A stretch of 33,377 nucleotides of DNA from HdN1 sp052035295 (GCA_052035295.1 JBPOHS010000124.1:1-33377); one strand, 5' to 3'. Numbered from the stretch's first letter, positions 15,914 through 25,914 are shown. Notes: generated by a model from the sequence alone, not told the origin. Made by a program: numbers and translations.

Positions 15914-16573
15914 ATGGACAGATCAAACGAAACTAAAAATACGTCTGGCAACATCAAGGGCGTACAGCAGTCTCCGTCTCAATCGCCACAACCCGTTAAA
16001 CAGGCGCCACAGCAGCAACCAGCGCAACCGGCACATCAGCCCGGGCAGCAATCGCCAAGCCAGCAACCCGGTCAACAGAAACAACCGGGTCAACAGCAAC
16101 AGGAACCAGGCCAACAGAACCAGCCGGGTCAACGACAACCTGGTCAACAACAACCCGGTCAACAACAACCCGGTCAACAACAACCGGGTCAACAGAAGCA
16201 GCAATCAGGTGAACAGCAACAACAACCAGGCGAACGAAATCAATCGCCAGGTCAGCAACAGGCTGACAAGTCGCAGCAGCCAGGACAGCAAGATGCACAA
16301 CAAAATCAGCAGCCGCAGGGAACCGTTCAGGAAACTCCCAAACAGCAGCAACAGTCACTGCCAAGTATGGATCAGATAAAAGGTGACTGGAAACAAAGGG
16401 TCGGTGCGGCGAAAGTTGCCTGGGGAAAATTGACCGAAGATGAGATTCTGAAATCTGAAGGCCACGCTCAGCGTCTGGCAGGTATTGTGCAGGAACGTTA
16501 CGCGATTACCCGTGATGAAGCAGAAAAGCAAGTCAAAAGGTTTTTTGAGAGCTCTAAAGACGCTGTCAAATAA
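15914..16573 (+). CDS. CsbD-domain protein with a Q/P-rich PGQQ repeat extension
   Basis: 219 residues in two unlike parts. Residues 1-150 are low-complexity and dominated by Gln and Pro, with about a dozen PGQQ-like repeats between 43 and 126, some in a strict QPGQQ five-residue period; this part should be disordered. Residues 152-212 form a CsbD-like domain (MDQIKGDWKQRVGAAKVAWG, then the RYAITRDEAEKQVKRFF block), the small helical domain of general-stress proteins. Ordinary CsbD proteins are about 60-70 residues with no such extension. No signal peptide or membrane helix is seen, so it is probably cytoplasmic. Ribosome site GAGG. The function of CsbD proteins is unknown; osmotic, envelope or desiccation stress is inferred from context. 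Confidence 0.85.
   Translation: MDRSNETKNTSGNIKGVQQSPSQSPQPVKQAPQQQPAQPAHQPGQQSPSQQPGQQKQPGQQQQEPGQQNQPGQRQPGQQQPGQQQPGQQQPGQQKQQSGEQQQQPGERNQSPGQQQADKSQQPGQQDAQQNQQPQGTVQETPKQQQQSLPSMDQIKGDWKQRVGAAKVAWGKLTEDEILKSEGHAQRLAGIVQERYAITRDEAEKQVKRFFESSKDAVK
16142..16195 (+). repeat. 15-bp coding tandem repeat (QPGQQ)
   Basis: GGTCAACAACAACCC is repeated at 16142-16156 and 16157-16171, then with one change at 16172-16186, then a partial copy. Each unit encodes five residues in frame, so slippage by one unit changes protein length without a frameshift. Less perfect copies surround it (about 16040-16260). Confidence 0.9.
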
Positions 16574-16626
16574 GCAGATCACTGGTCTCGCTTTAGAAAT
16601 TCATTTTGGTGATAAAAAACATGTAC

Positions 16627-16655
16627 GGGGCATTAGACTGGATGCCCCTTTTTTT
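16627..16655 (+). terminator. Intrinsic terminator of the CsbD-domain gene
   Basis: GGGGCAT (16627-16633) pairs with ATGCCCC (16642-16648) and is followed by seven T residues, about 55 bases after the stop codon. Confidence 0.92.
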
Positions 16656-16787
16656 GTTCGATGAAAGGAGTCATCGATAGGCAACAAGGATTACGATTTT
16701 TTTAAATGAGAGAGCTTCTGTGGAATGGGGTATTACCCTGTCCATGTGTTGTTATCGTGCTGACGGTAATATTGGTGGCGTGTGTTG

Positions 16788-16825
16788 CAGGCAGTGATAC
16801 ATCGCTCATGATGTATCACTGCCTG
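16788..16825 (-). terminator. 16-bp perfect hairpin after the CheX-like gene
   Basis: CAGGCAGTGATACATC (16788-16803) pairs perfectly with 16810-16825 around a 6-nt loop. It lies 12 bases past the minus-strand stop at 16838. No T tract follows on the minus strand, so it is terminator-like rather than canonical. Confidence 0.6.
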
Positions 16826-16837
16826 GCCGATGGCCTT

Positions 16838-17821
16838 TTAAAACAATTCCAGCTCGCCCTTGTTGATCATCTGATTCATGGCGATCTCGGATTCCTTGAA
16901 CAGCTCTGGCGACCACGCCATGTTGAACACAAATCGCTGGTAAATCGTGATGATGCTGTCCTGGTCACCCTTGTCGCTGAGTTTGTACTGAATACAGAGC
17001 TGCGGCTGGTCAGATCCAAACGTCACGTATTTGTCGACGTGGTTGATCACGATGGGCACCTGCACCCGATAAAGCGCTTGTGAATGCTCGGACGCAGCAA
17101 AGAACCGCGACTTGATGCCGCCCCAGATCAAGTTGGTGATCTCGCTCAGCATGCTGTCGATACCACGTATTTCTGCTTCCTCCGGGCGCAGGCCGGTACG
17201 CCCGGTGCGAATCGATTCGATGATGCCTGGCTTGTCGACCTGCAGCATCATGTAGCCGCGACACCAACTGCTTTCCAGCTCGATCAGACTGAGAATTTCA
17301 CCGAAGATCGTCTTGTCACGAACGATGGCCGGGTGACCCATCACCAGTTCCGAGTCGCGGAAGGCAAACACCAGTGCCTCCTCCGAGATCTCCTTGATGC
17401 CTCGCACCATGGCAGGTGGGTAGTGCATGCTGAACACATACGAATCCACGAGTTCCTTCAGCTTGTCGAGATCGGAGAGATGATAGCAGCCCGCAAACAG
17501 GGTCTGGAATTCCTCTTCCGATATCCCGAGCGTGCTGATGTCGCTGCCTTCCTTCAGACGCAGGAACACCGGAATTTCGGGGCGATGCTGGTGAACCTTG
17601 CGGGCAATTCCGACGGCAGAGTCAGCGCCGTTGGCGTCACTGCTGCTGATGAAAATTGCTCCCAGATCAATGTTACCCGAGACGACTTCCAGGATGTCGC
17701 GCGACATGTCACGCATCCCGATGAGGTTGTTGTCGTCGCAAAAAGCCTTGATGCGGGAAAGGGTCGCTTCGTCGTCCTCGCGCACGAGGACTTTGCTGAA
17801 AATTTCCGTTTTTTCTGTCAT
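16838..17821 (-). CDS. CheX-like phosphatase-domain protein with receiver-like N-terminus
   Basis: 327 residues. Residues about 150-310 fit the CheC/CheX/FliY fold: FGEILSLIELESSWCRGYMML, and the phosphatase motif S-x3-E-x2-N as Ser223, Glu227, Asn230 (IDSMLSEITNLIWGG), with the expected Pro256 25 residues on. Known members dephosphorylate CheY-P or another receiver. Residues about 8-130 have the strand/helix rhythm of a receiver domain (VLVREDDEATLSRIKAFCDD at the start) but no clear phospho-acceptor Asp at the end of strand 3 (IDLGAIFISSS), so it looks like a pseudo-receiver. No chemotaxis gene is nearby; a role in two-component signalling outside motility is plausible. The ATG at 17821 has a weak ribosome site. 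Confidence 0.72.
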   Translation of the reverse strand: MTEKTEIFSKVLVREDDEATLSRIKAFCDDNNLIGMRDMSRDILEVVSGNIDLGAIFISSSDANGADSAVGIARKVHQHRPEIPVFLRLKEGSDISTLGISEEEFQTLFAGCYHLSDLDKLKELVDSYVFSMHYPPAMVRGIKEISEEALVFAFRDSELVMGHPAIVRDKTIFGEILSLIELESSWCRGYMMLQVDKPGIIESIRTGRTGLRPEEAEIRGIDSMLSEITNLIWGGIKSRFFAASEHSQALYRVQVPIVINHVDKYVTFGSDQPQLCIQYKLSDKGDQDSIITIYQRFVFNMAWSPELFKESEIAMNQMINKGELELF

Positions 17822-17937
17822 TTCAAACTCTTGTGAACGTCCGGGTGAATTTTGTTGGCGTGTTTACCGCAGAGGGGTTCTTTGAGTGTATGTCAGAAAT
17901 TCCGGATTTGCGTGATTGCTTGCCGATCGCTGTAACG

Positions 17938-18975
17938 CTACGGGTATGCCACGGTTTGCGCATCTGCCGCATTGTCTTCCTGCCCGGCGCCGAACTGGCG
18001 GCGATAGTCGGCCGGTGATAGGTCTACCTCGCGCTTGAACAGGCGGCGGAACGAACTGACATCGTTATAGCCGACGCGGGTGGTGATGGCTTCCATGCTG
18101 AGGGTCGTGGTCGCCAGCAGCCGCTTCGCTTCATTGATACGAAGCTTCTGTAGATACTGCTTGGGCGGTTGGTTGGTGGCTTCATGAAAACGGCGGTTGA
18201 ACGTGCGTGAACTCACCGCCAGTTCCCGCGCCAGCGCATCGATGTCAACTTCCTCGTTGAGGTGCTCGTTCATCCATACGACGGCTTGATGAACCACACT
18301 GTCGAGCTTGTCGATCCGTTCATTGATACCGATGTAGGGGGCTTGGGAAACGCCCTGCGTGTTGATCAGCAAGGTTTTGGCGCAGCGGTTGGCCAGCTCC
18401 GTACCGGCAAACTTCTCGATCAGGCGGATGCACTGGTGCAGGTAGGCGGTAACGGCGCCGGAGCACAACAAGTGGTTGTCTTCGGTCACGAGCTTGTTGG
18501 GACGCAATTTCACCGAAGGGTAGCGCTGCTGGAACTGTCGGCCCAACCACCAGCTGGTGGTGGCCTCACGACGATGCAGCAGGCCGACCTCTGCCAGCAC
18601 GAAGGCACCACTGCAATTCGAGGCGATGGTCGTGCCCTTGTCGTGCAGGGTCTGCAGGGTGGGGCCAATGATCTGGTTCAACTGCTTGGCACGTTCGACC
18701 ACTTCCCAGGTATAGGTATGATCAATCCCGGGAATCAGGCACAGGTCGGGGGTGCCCAGCTCGTCCAGACCGCCGTGTACCGGAAACAGTAACTGCGTCG
18801 AGGTTTTGATGGGTCGGCCATCAGGCGAAAGAATTTTCCAGTCGAACAGCGGGGCGGCCTCTTTGCCATTGAGCACCTTGTGATGGGTGTTGGCGATATT
18901 GAAGACGTCGAGAGGCCCGCAGATGCTTGTGTTGAAACATCCATCATAGGCCAAAATTGCCATTTTTATGGTCAT
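17938..18975 (-). CDS. GlxA-family AraC-type transcriptional regulator
   Basis: 345 residues: an N-terminal DJ-1/PfpI-like domain (about 4-190) with the nucleophile-elbow sequence ASNCSGAFVLAE (Cys121), then an AraC/XylS DNA-binding domain (about 225-330) with two helix-turn-helices (IDALARELAVSSRTFNRRFH and MEAITTRVGYNDVSSFRRLF). Relatives include GbdR and CdhR, which respond to betaine or carnitine; the N-domain usually binds a small metabolite and is not catalytic. The ATG at 18975 has AAAGG about nine bases upstream. It precedes no obvious target on its strand. The repeated element TGCCATTTTT just inside and upstream of its start may be an autoregulatory site. Confidence 0.93.
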   Translation of the reverse strand: MTIKMAILAYDGCFNTSICGPLDVFNIANTHHKVLNGKEAAPLFDWKILSPDGRPIKTSTQLLFPVHGGLDELGTPDLCLIPGIDHTYTWEVVERAKQLNQIIGPTLQTLHDKGTTIASNCSGAFVLAEVGLLHRREATTSWWLGRQFQQRYPSVKLRPNKLVTEDNHLLCSGAVTAYLHQCIRLIEKFAGTELANRCAKTLLINTQGVSQAPYIGINERIDKLDSVVHQAVVWMNEHLNEEVDIDALARELAVSSRTFNRRFHEATNQPPKQYLQKLRINEAKRLLATTTLSMEAITTRVGYNDVSSFRRLFKREVDLSPADYRRQFGAGQEDNAADAQTVAYP

Positions 18976-19093
18976 TCATGTCACCTTTGGCTGGCAAATC
19001 AGGTTCGTTGAATGCCATTTTTGCCATTGATGTCGGCGCAGGTCAAGCGCTTTTGCCGACCGTGTTGCGCTGCCATGGCCAGCGGGTAAACCG

Positions 19094-19648
19094 CTAGGCG
19101 CCTGGTTGGGGCTCCAGCAGTGTTTCCCAGTCAATTTGCAGGGTGCGCTCCTGGCTACTGATGAACGCGGCGGTATCCTGGATGGTGATTTGTAACTGCA
19201 TGGTGCGTTCTGCCAGCGAGGCCAATGCCTGGGTTTGTTCGGCCGCCATCATGCGCACCACAAGATTGTCGTTATTGGCCAGGGCTTTCTGGTTTTGCTC
19301 CCACCAGATGCTGGCAGCACGACCGCCATAGGCGTAGACGACCACGGTCCTGCTTTTGTTGCAGGCTTTGCGCAGCCGCTTTTCATCGGGGGTGCCGACT
19401 TCAATCCAGACATCGACGAGGCCCGTCAGGTCTTTTTGCCAGAGCGTGGCTTCCTCTTCGTTGCTGATACCTTTGCAGAATTCGAGATGCTCATCGGCAT
19501 GTAACGCCCAGGCCAGGATGCGCAGCATCATGCGTTCGTCGGTCTCGGAGGGGTGTCGCGCCAGGGTAAGACTGGTGCGGGTGTAGTAATTCCGGTTCAG
19601 GTCCGACAAGTCGATATCGGCTTTGAAGATGGTTGATTTCAGGGCCAT
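19094..19648 (-). CDS. yaeQ: YaeQ family protein
   Basis: 184 residues, matching E. coli YaeQ (181) from its first residues (MALKSTIFKADIDLSDL) through LTLARHPSETDERMMLRILAW, VDVWIEVGTPDEKRLRKAC, RAASIWWEQNQK and ERTMQLQITIQD. YaeQ has a PD-(D/E)XK nuclease-like fold and was once proposed to suppress loss of RfaH; its biochemical role is unsettled. The ATG at 19648 was chosen because the family begins MALK; the frame is open upstream without resemblance. It starts 11 bases after the GST gene ends, so the two are probably one transcript. Confidence 0.96.
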   Translation of the reverse strand: MALKSTIFKADIDLSDLNRNYYTRTSLTLARHPSETDERMMLRILAWALHADEHLEFCKGISNEEEATLWQKDLTGLVDVWIEVGTPDEKRLRKACNKSRTVVVYAYGGRAASIWWEQNQKALANNDNLVVRMMAAEQTQALASLAERTMQLQITIQDTAAFISSQERTLQIDWETLLEPQPGA

Positions 19649-19659
19649 GGGGTGTGCTG

Positions 19660-20346
19660 TTATCCGTGGGTTCGATAGTCGGCTAGCAGGGGGCCTGCCG
19701 CCAGGGTGACGCGATCGTAGTTCTCTATTCGCCAGGGCTCTGCAAGGGCGGCGTTGTACCATGCGATCATGCCGTCGTGTTGCAGCAGCCGGTCGACATA
19801 GGCCATGACGACGTCACTTACTGGCAGTCGGTAGGTTTGAATGCGGAAGGCTACCGGTGCGAAAAACGCGTCCACCGCGGTGAATTCCTTGCCGGCGAGA
19901 AACGGCCCGCCAAATCGCTGCAGCCCCTCACACCAGAGTGCGTCGAGACGGAAGAGATCCTTTTGCAACGCAGTCGACAGCGCTTCCATTTTTACTCGTA
20001 CGCCGCAATTCATGGTGCATTGTTCCCGCAAGCTCGCATAGCCCGAATGCATCTCCGCCGCCGCACTGCGCGCCCAGGCACGTGCTTCCAGACTGCCAGG
20101 CCAGATGGTGGGATGTATTTCGGCAAGGTATTCGGTGATGGCGAGGGAATCCCACACCGTCAATTTCTGGTCGATCAGGCACGGAACTTTTCCCGTCGGC
20201 GAAAAACCACTGAAATCGGCGCTGCCCGGCTGTTGTCCCAAGGGCACGACGCGCTCCTCAAACGGTATTTTCAGTTGTGTCATCAGCAGCCATGGCCGCA
20301 ATGACCACGAGGAATAATTCTTGTTGGCGACATAAAGAATATGCAT
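19660..20346 (-). CDS. Glutathione S-transferase family protein
   Basis: 228 residues with a thioredoxin-like N-domain (MHILYVANKNYSSWSLRPWL) and an all-helical C-domain (from about 85). The NYSSWSLRPW segment provides the Ser that activates glutathione in this bacterial subgroup; PTGKVPCLI holds the cis-Pro loop and WDSLAITEYLAE the Ser that binds the glutamyl group. The C-domain has FLAGKEFTAVDAFFAPVAFR, the usual N-capping motif of helix 6. Substrate unknown; detoxification is the default. GGGAG precedes the ATG at 20346; longer in-frame starts upstream are rejected. It is the first gene of a pair with yaeQ. Confidence 0.94.
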   Translation of the reverse strand: MHILYVANKNYSSWSLRPWLLMTQLKIPFEERVVPLGQQPGSADFSGFSPTGKVPCLIDQKLTVWDSLAITEYLAEIHPTIWPGSLEARAWARSAAAEMHSGYASLREQCTMNCGVRVKMEALSTALQKDLFRLDALWCEGLQRFGGPFLAGKEFTAVDAFFAPVAFRIQTYRLPVSDVVMAYVDRLLQHDGMIAWYNAALAEPWRIENYDRVTLAAGPLLADYRTHG

Positions 20347-20507
20347 GTGAGCTCCCTGATTCGACGCATGGTCACCGGTGACGGCCGCCTCCCGTATGCC
20401 GTGCAGACTGCTCGTTAGCGTTTTTTGCAAGGATCGGCGTCAGACAACGGCGTAGGTGTCAGTCCTCGCCGGATTATGTCAGATGTGGGAAGCGTCAGCG
20501 TGAGAAA

Positions 20508-20542
20508 CTTTTGCCGGGGCGGCAGCGCAGCCCCGGCAAAAG
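20508..20542 (-). terminator. 13-bp hairpin after the WS/DGAT gene
   Basis: CTTTTGCCGGGGC (20508-20520) pairs perfectly with 20530-20542 around a 9-nt loop, 12 bases beyond the minus-strand stop codon. The right end on the minus strand runs AAAAGTTTCTC, a weak tail. A likely terminator separating this gene from the GST-yaeQ pair. Confidence 0.7.
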
Positions 20543-20553
20543 CACGTGCGGCA

Positions 20554-21966
20554 TCAGATGTGTATCAGGCGTTCTTCATCTTCTTCGCTGTCGCCAGAGA
20601 GGATGTCGGCGGCGATTTCGAGCTCATTGAGCCCTGCTTCCAGATAGGAAAGCATCCGTTGCATGGAGGGCAACGTGCGGCGGCACGCGATCAATCCGAA
20701 TTCCAGCTGGTCGACATAGCTGGTGATCGTGATGTTGAGCGCGATGTGATCCAGCGCGATCGATACCGGGTATGTACCCTGCAGACGTGCGCCATTCCAG
20801 TACAGCGTTTCTTTGGGGCCAGGCACGTTCGATATCACCACGTTGAAGGCCAGCCAGTTGGGCGCAAGCCCGGTCATTAACGTCAAGCCTGTGGGGGCCA
20901 GCGTCAGCGCGGTGTAGTTGGTGATTTCCTCGGCGCTCATGCCCGCAAAGCGATCCTTGGCATCCTGCACCGAGGCCTTGATCAGGCGCAGCCGATCGGC
21001 GGGGTCGGCAATATGGGTGCCGAGGTTGGCCAGGATCATGGCGATCTGGTTGCCGATGGCGCTGTCATCCTGACGCAAGGACATGGGCACCATGGCAATC
21101 AGTGGCTTGTCAGGCAGGCAACGCTGGTTGATCAGGTAATTGCGCAGGGCACTGCCGCAAATGGCGAGCACGACATCGTTGATGGTCGCGTTGAAGGCCT
21201 TGGCGATATTACGAATGCGCACCATGGGATAGGACTGGGCGGCAAAGCGCCGTGAGCCGGTGATGCGCTCGTTCAGTATGCAATGCGGTGCTTGAAAGAC
21301 GGATACGCAGTTAGGGTCAGACTTGGCTTTCTCGGCCAGTTTGTAGACTTCCCGAGCAACGGCGGGAATGGTGGCCAGTTGCTTGCTGATGCCTGCCGTC
21401 AACCGCGCCATGTTGGATGCAACGTCAATCGGGTTGGGAATGCCGGCGTCTTTCTTCTTCTGGTGACGGGCCCATACGGGCGGCAGATCCCGCTCGTTGG
21501 GGTCGGGGGAGAGCGCGCGCATGCCCAAGCGCATGGCAGAGATGCCGTCCACCAGTGAATGATGGATCTTGCTGTACACGGCAAAACGCCGCCCTTGGAG
21601 GCCCTCGATCAGGTGGTATTCCCACAGGGGCCGTTCGCGGTCCATCAGATTGGAATGCTCGGCCGACACCAATGCGAGCAGCTCGCGGATGCGTCCGGGC
21701 GTCGGCAAGGCTTCGTGACGGAAATGGTGTTCGAGGTCGAACTGGCGATCCTCTTCCCAGAACGGCTGCCCGAACCGGGTGATGATGCGCTGGTTGAAAG
21801 GTGGCGCCGGTTTTGAGAACTGCCGCAGCCACTGGGCCAGTTCGGCGACATAATGGGGGCCCGCATCTTCAGGAAACTCAAACAGTTGCAAGCCGGCAAC
21901 ATGCATCGGTTGCTGGCGTTTTTCAAGCCAGAGAAAAATCTGGTCGACGGGACTCAAGGGCTTCAT
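20554..21966 (-). CDS. Wax ester synthase / diacylglycerol acyltransferase (WS/DGAT)
   Basis: 470 residues. Transfers a fatty acyl group from acyl-CoA to a fatty alcohol or diacylglycerol, making wax ester or triacylglycerol storage lipid at the membrane. The family begins MKPLSPVDQIFLWLE as here; the catalytic motif HHSLVDG is at 135-141, PLW at 113-115, and the C-domain has NVVISNVPGP and the pattern PMSLRQDD. Length is typical (about 450-490). The ATG at 21966 has AAGGAT before it. The acyl-CoA ligase encoded just upstream on the same strand could supply its acyl-CoA, though a terminator between them suggests separate control. Presence of such a gene is common in hydrocarbon-using marine gammaproteobacteria and actinobacteria. 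Confidence 0.96.
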   Translation of the reverse strand: MKPLSPVDQIFLWLEKRQQPMHVAGLQLFEFPEDAGPHYVAELAQWLRQFSKPAPPFNQRIITRFGQPFWEEDRQFDLEHHFRHEALPTPGRIRELLALVSAEHSNLMDRERPLWEYHLIEGLQGRRFAVYSKIHHSLVDGISAMRLGMRALSPDPNERDLPPVWARHQKKKDAGIPNPIDVASNMARLTAGISKQLATIPAVAREVYKLAEKAKSDPNCVSVFQAPHCILNERITGSRRFAAQSYPMVRIRNIAKAFNATINDVVLAICGSALRNYLINQRCLPDKPLIAMVPMSLRQDDSAIGNQIAMILANLGTHIADPADRLRLIKASVQDAKDRFAGMSAEEITNYTALTLAPTGLTLMTGLAPNWLAFNVVISNVPGPKETLYWNGARLQGTYPVSIALDHIALNITITSYVDQLEFGLIACRRTLPSMQRMLSYLEAGLNELEIAADILSGDSEEDEERLIHI

Positions 21967-22073
21967 GGCGATCCTTTTTCTTGTCTGCACGCAGAAGACG
22001 GCTCTGGCGCGGGGGTGCCTGGCGCCTGCCAGGCTTGACGACATTCGATCATAATCGACGGTCACAGCATACT

Positions 22074-22110
22074 AAAAAGAAAGCGGCCGTTACGGAATGA
22101 CCGTAACGGC
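22074..22110 (-). terminator. Intrinsic terminator after the acyl-CoA ligase gene
   Basis: GCCGTTACGG (22086-22095) pairs perfectly with CCGTAACGGC (22101-22110) around a 5-nt loop. Read on the minus strand it is followed by CGCTTTCTTTTT. It lies about 58 bases after the ligase stop. Confidence 0.85.
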
Positions 22111-22167
22111 ATCAGGTGGCTGGTTTTTATGTCAAATCATGTCAGGCCAGCCTGTACCCGCGAGAAG

Positions 22168-23793
22168 TCAGCTCCCCTGACCCAGATAATGCTGCTGATG
22201 GGTTTCGCGCACATTGATCTTCAGCAGCTTGCCGGTGGCGGTATGCGGTAATTCCTTCACTACGACGGCGTCATCGGGAATCCACCACTTGGCGACCTTG
22301 CCATCGAAGAACGCCAGCAAATCGTCGCGTTGCGGCACCCGGTCAGGTTTGGCCACCACCAGTAGCAAGGGGCGCTCATCCCATTTCGGGTGCGGAATGC
22401 CGACCACACAGGCTTCGGCCACGTCAGGATGACCGACCGCGATATTTTCCAGCTCGATGGAACTGATCCACTCGCCGCCGGATTTGATAACGTCCTTGGT
22501 GCGATCCACAATCTGCATGTAGCCTTCGTCGTCGATGGTGGCGACATCACCCGTGTCGAACCAGCCGTTTTCCAGCGCGGATTTCTCTGCCAGATAGTAG
22601 CGTTCGATGACCCACGGCCCTTTGACCATGAGGCGACCAAAGGCCTTGCCGTCATGGGGCAGGGGAGTGCCTTCGCCATCGACGATTTTCAACTGAATGC
22701 CGAACACCGGGCGCCCTTGCTTGCGCTGGTATTGATAACGCTGTTCCTGTGTCATCGCCATCAGGCGGGCAGAGGGGTTGCCCAAGGTGCCCAGCGGGCT
22801 CAATTCGGTCATGCCCCAGGCGTGCATCAGGAACACGTCGTGATGTTCCTGGAATTCCTTGATCATGGCGAGTGGCGCCGCCGAGCCCCCTACGACGACC
22901 GTTTTGACCGAATGCAGGCGCTTGTCCTGCTGACGCATGTAATCGAGCAGGCCCAGCCAAACGGTGGGCACGCCCAACAGAAAATCGGGTTTTTCACTCT
23001 CGATCAGTTCTGCCAATGACGCGCCATCCAGCCGGGCGCCCGGAAACACCAGTTTCGCACCGACCAGCGTGCAGCTGTATGGGGTGCCCCAGGCACTGAC
23101 GTGAAACATGGGGACGACCGGCAGCACGCAACTGCCGCTGGACAGATTCATGGCATCCGGTTGCACGGTGGCATAGGCGTGCAAAATCTGTGAGCGATGA
23201 GAATAAAGGACGCCCTTCGGGTTGCCGGTCGTGCCCGATGTATAGCACAGGGCGGCGGCGGTCTGGTCATCAAAACGGGGCCACGTGAACTGGTCGTTAT
23301 GGCGGGCGAGTTCGACTTCGTAGCAGAGGGCGCTTTCCACGCCGCTGGTGGGCATGTGCTGTTCGTCGGTCAACACGATGAGGCGCTGCAATTTGGGCAG
23401 GCGCGGCAGCAGGTTCTGCACCAGCGGCAGGAATGACAGATCGACGCAGAGCAGCTTGTCTTCGGCGTGATTGAGAATGTACTCGATCTGTTCCGGGAAA
23501 AGACGCGGATTAACGGTATGGATAATGGCGCCGATCCCGGAGGTGGCGAAGTACAGCTCATAGTGACGAAAGCCATTCCAGGCCAGGGTGGCGACGCGAT
23601 CGCCTTGGGTAACGCCAAGGCTCTGCAATAGATTGGCCAGTTGCCGCGTCCGTTTGCCGGCATCGCGGTAGGTATAACGGTGTAGCGGGCCTTCGACGGT
23701 GCGGCTGACGATTTCGCCGTAGGGGTGAAACTGCTCGGCATGGGTCAAGAGGTCGGAAATCAACAGTGGGTCTTGCATCATGCTGCCTAGCAT
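22168..23793 (-). CDS. Medium/long-chain acyl-CoA ligase, AlkK-like
   Basis: 541 residues of the adenylate-forming family: makes acyl-CoA from a fatty acid, ATP and CoA through an acyl-AMP. Motifs: P-loop YTSGTTGNPKGVLYSHRS, A5 region HAWGMTELSPLGT, GWFDTGDVATIDDEGYMQ, hinge DRTKDVIKSGGEWIS and catalytic Lys in HTATGKLLK near the C-terminus. From memory it closely follows Pseudomonas AlkK, including the start MLGSMM (AlkK MLGQMM) and VVPMFHVSAWGTPYS. Databases also name such proteins 3-methylmercaptopropionyl-CoA ligase (DmdB); sequence alone cannot separate the substrates. Ribosome site GGAAGG precedes the ATG at 23793. It diverges from a hybrid histidine kinase gene. Confidence 0.93.
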   Translation of the reverse strand: MLGSMMQDPLLISDLLTHAEQFHPYGEIVSRTVEGPLHRYTYRDAGKRTRQLANLLQSLGVTQGDRVATLAWNGFRHYELYFATSGIGAIIHTVNPRLFPEQIEYILNHAEDKLLCVDLSFLPLVQNLLPRLPKLQRLIVLTDEQHMPTSGVESALCYEVELARHNDQFTWPRFDDQTAAALCYTSGTTGNPKGVLYSHRSQILHAYATVQPDAMNLSSGSCVLPVVPMFHVSAWGTPYSCTLVGAKLVFPGARLDGASLAELIESEKPDFLLGVPTVWLGLLDYMRQQDKRLHSVKTVVVGGSAAPLAMIKEFQEHHDVFLMHAWGMTELSPLGTLGNPSARLMAMTQEQRYQYQRKQGRPVFGIQLKIVDGEGTPLPHDGKAFGRLMVKGPWVIERYYLAEKSALENGWFDTGDVATIDDEGYMQIVDRTKDVIKSGGEWISSIELENIAVGHPDVAEACVVGIPHPKWDERPLLLVVAKPDRVPQRDDLLAFFDGKVAKWWIPDDAVVVKELPHTATGKLLKINVRETHQQHYLGQGS

Positions 23794-23924
23794 GTGGGCC
23801 TTCCTTTCTTTTGGTTATTTGTCCGTAGGTTAGCGCCATTCTGCGATATCGCCAACGGTCTAATGAGGCCGCAACCTTCCGTGGGGGCCGCAAATTTTCT
23901 GGTAGCCACAGCATTGGGGTGTCT

Positions 23925-23947
23925 ATTCTTTCATGATAGGGACGGTG
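23925..23947 (+). promoter_or_regulatory. Shared upstream element, copy 1 (before the histidine kinase)
   Basis: ATTCTTTCATG, one variable base, TAGG, two variable bases, CGGTG. The same 23-base pattern, with 20 of 23 identical, recurs at 25915-25937 before the racemase gene. It includes an ATG in the kinase frame, so it may instead be near or inside that gene's 5' end. Confidence 0.4.
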
Positions 23948-24013
23948 CGCCTATTGCTTGGCCACCCGGTTTTTTTCGGCAGGATTTCCGACAGACAGGA
24001 TATCGGCGTACAA

Positions 24014-25777
<1,764 letters not shown>

Positions 25778-25914
25778 CAAACGCCGGCCGGTCGGCGCCT
25801 GATCAAGGGAACCGACAGCCACCCTGGATAGGTCACCCATCCTGGGGGCGTTACTGCCGGTTGCCGGTGTCACGGTGAGCTAAAACGCCACTGGTCCCTG
25901 TCAAAGACTCCCCC

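Noticed and set aside
16040..16260. Regular repeats that could suggest a CRISPR array
   Set aside because: The units are contiguous 15-bp copies without spacers and encode QPGQQ in a good reading frame.
16706..17083. Plus-strand open frame starting with a lipoprotein-like segment (VILVAC)
   Set aside because: No ribosome site at proper spacing; it runs through the hairpin at 16788-16825 and then antisense to the CheX-like gene.
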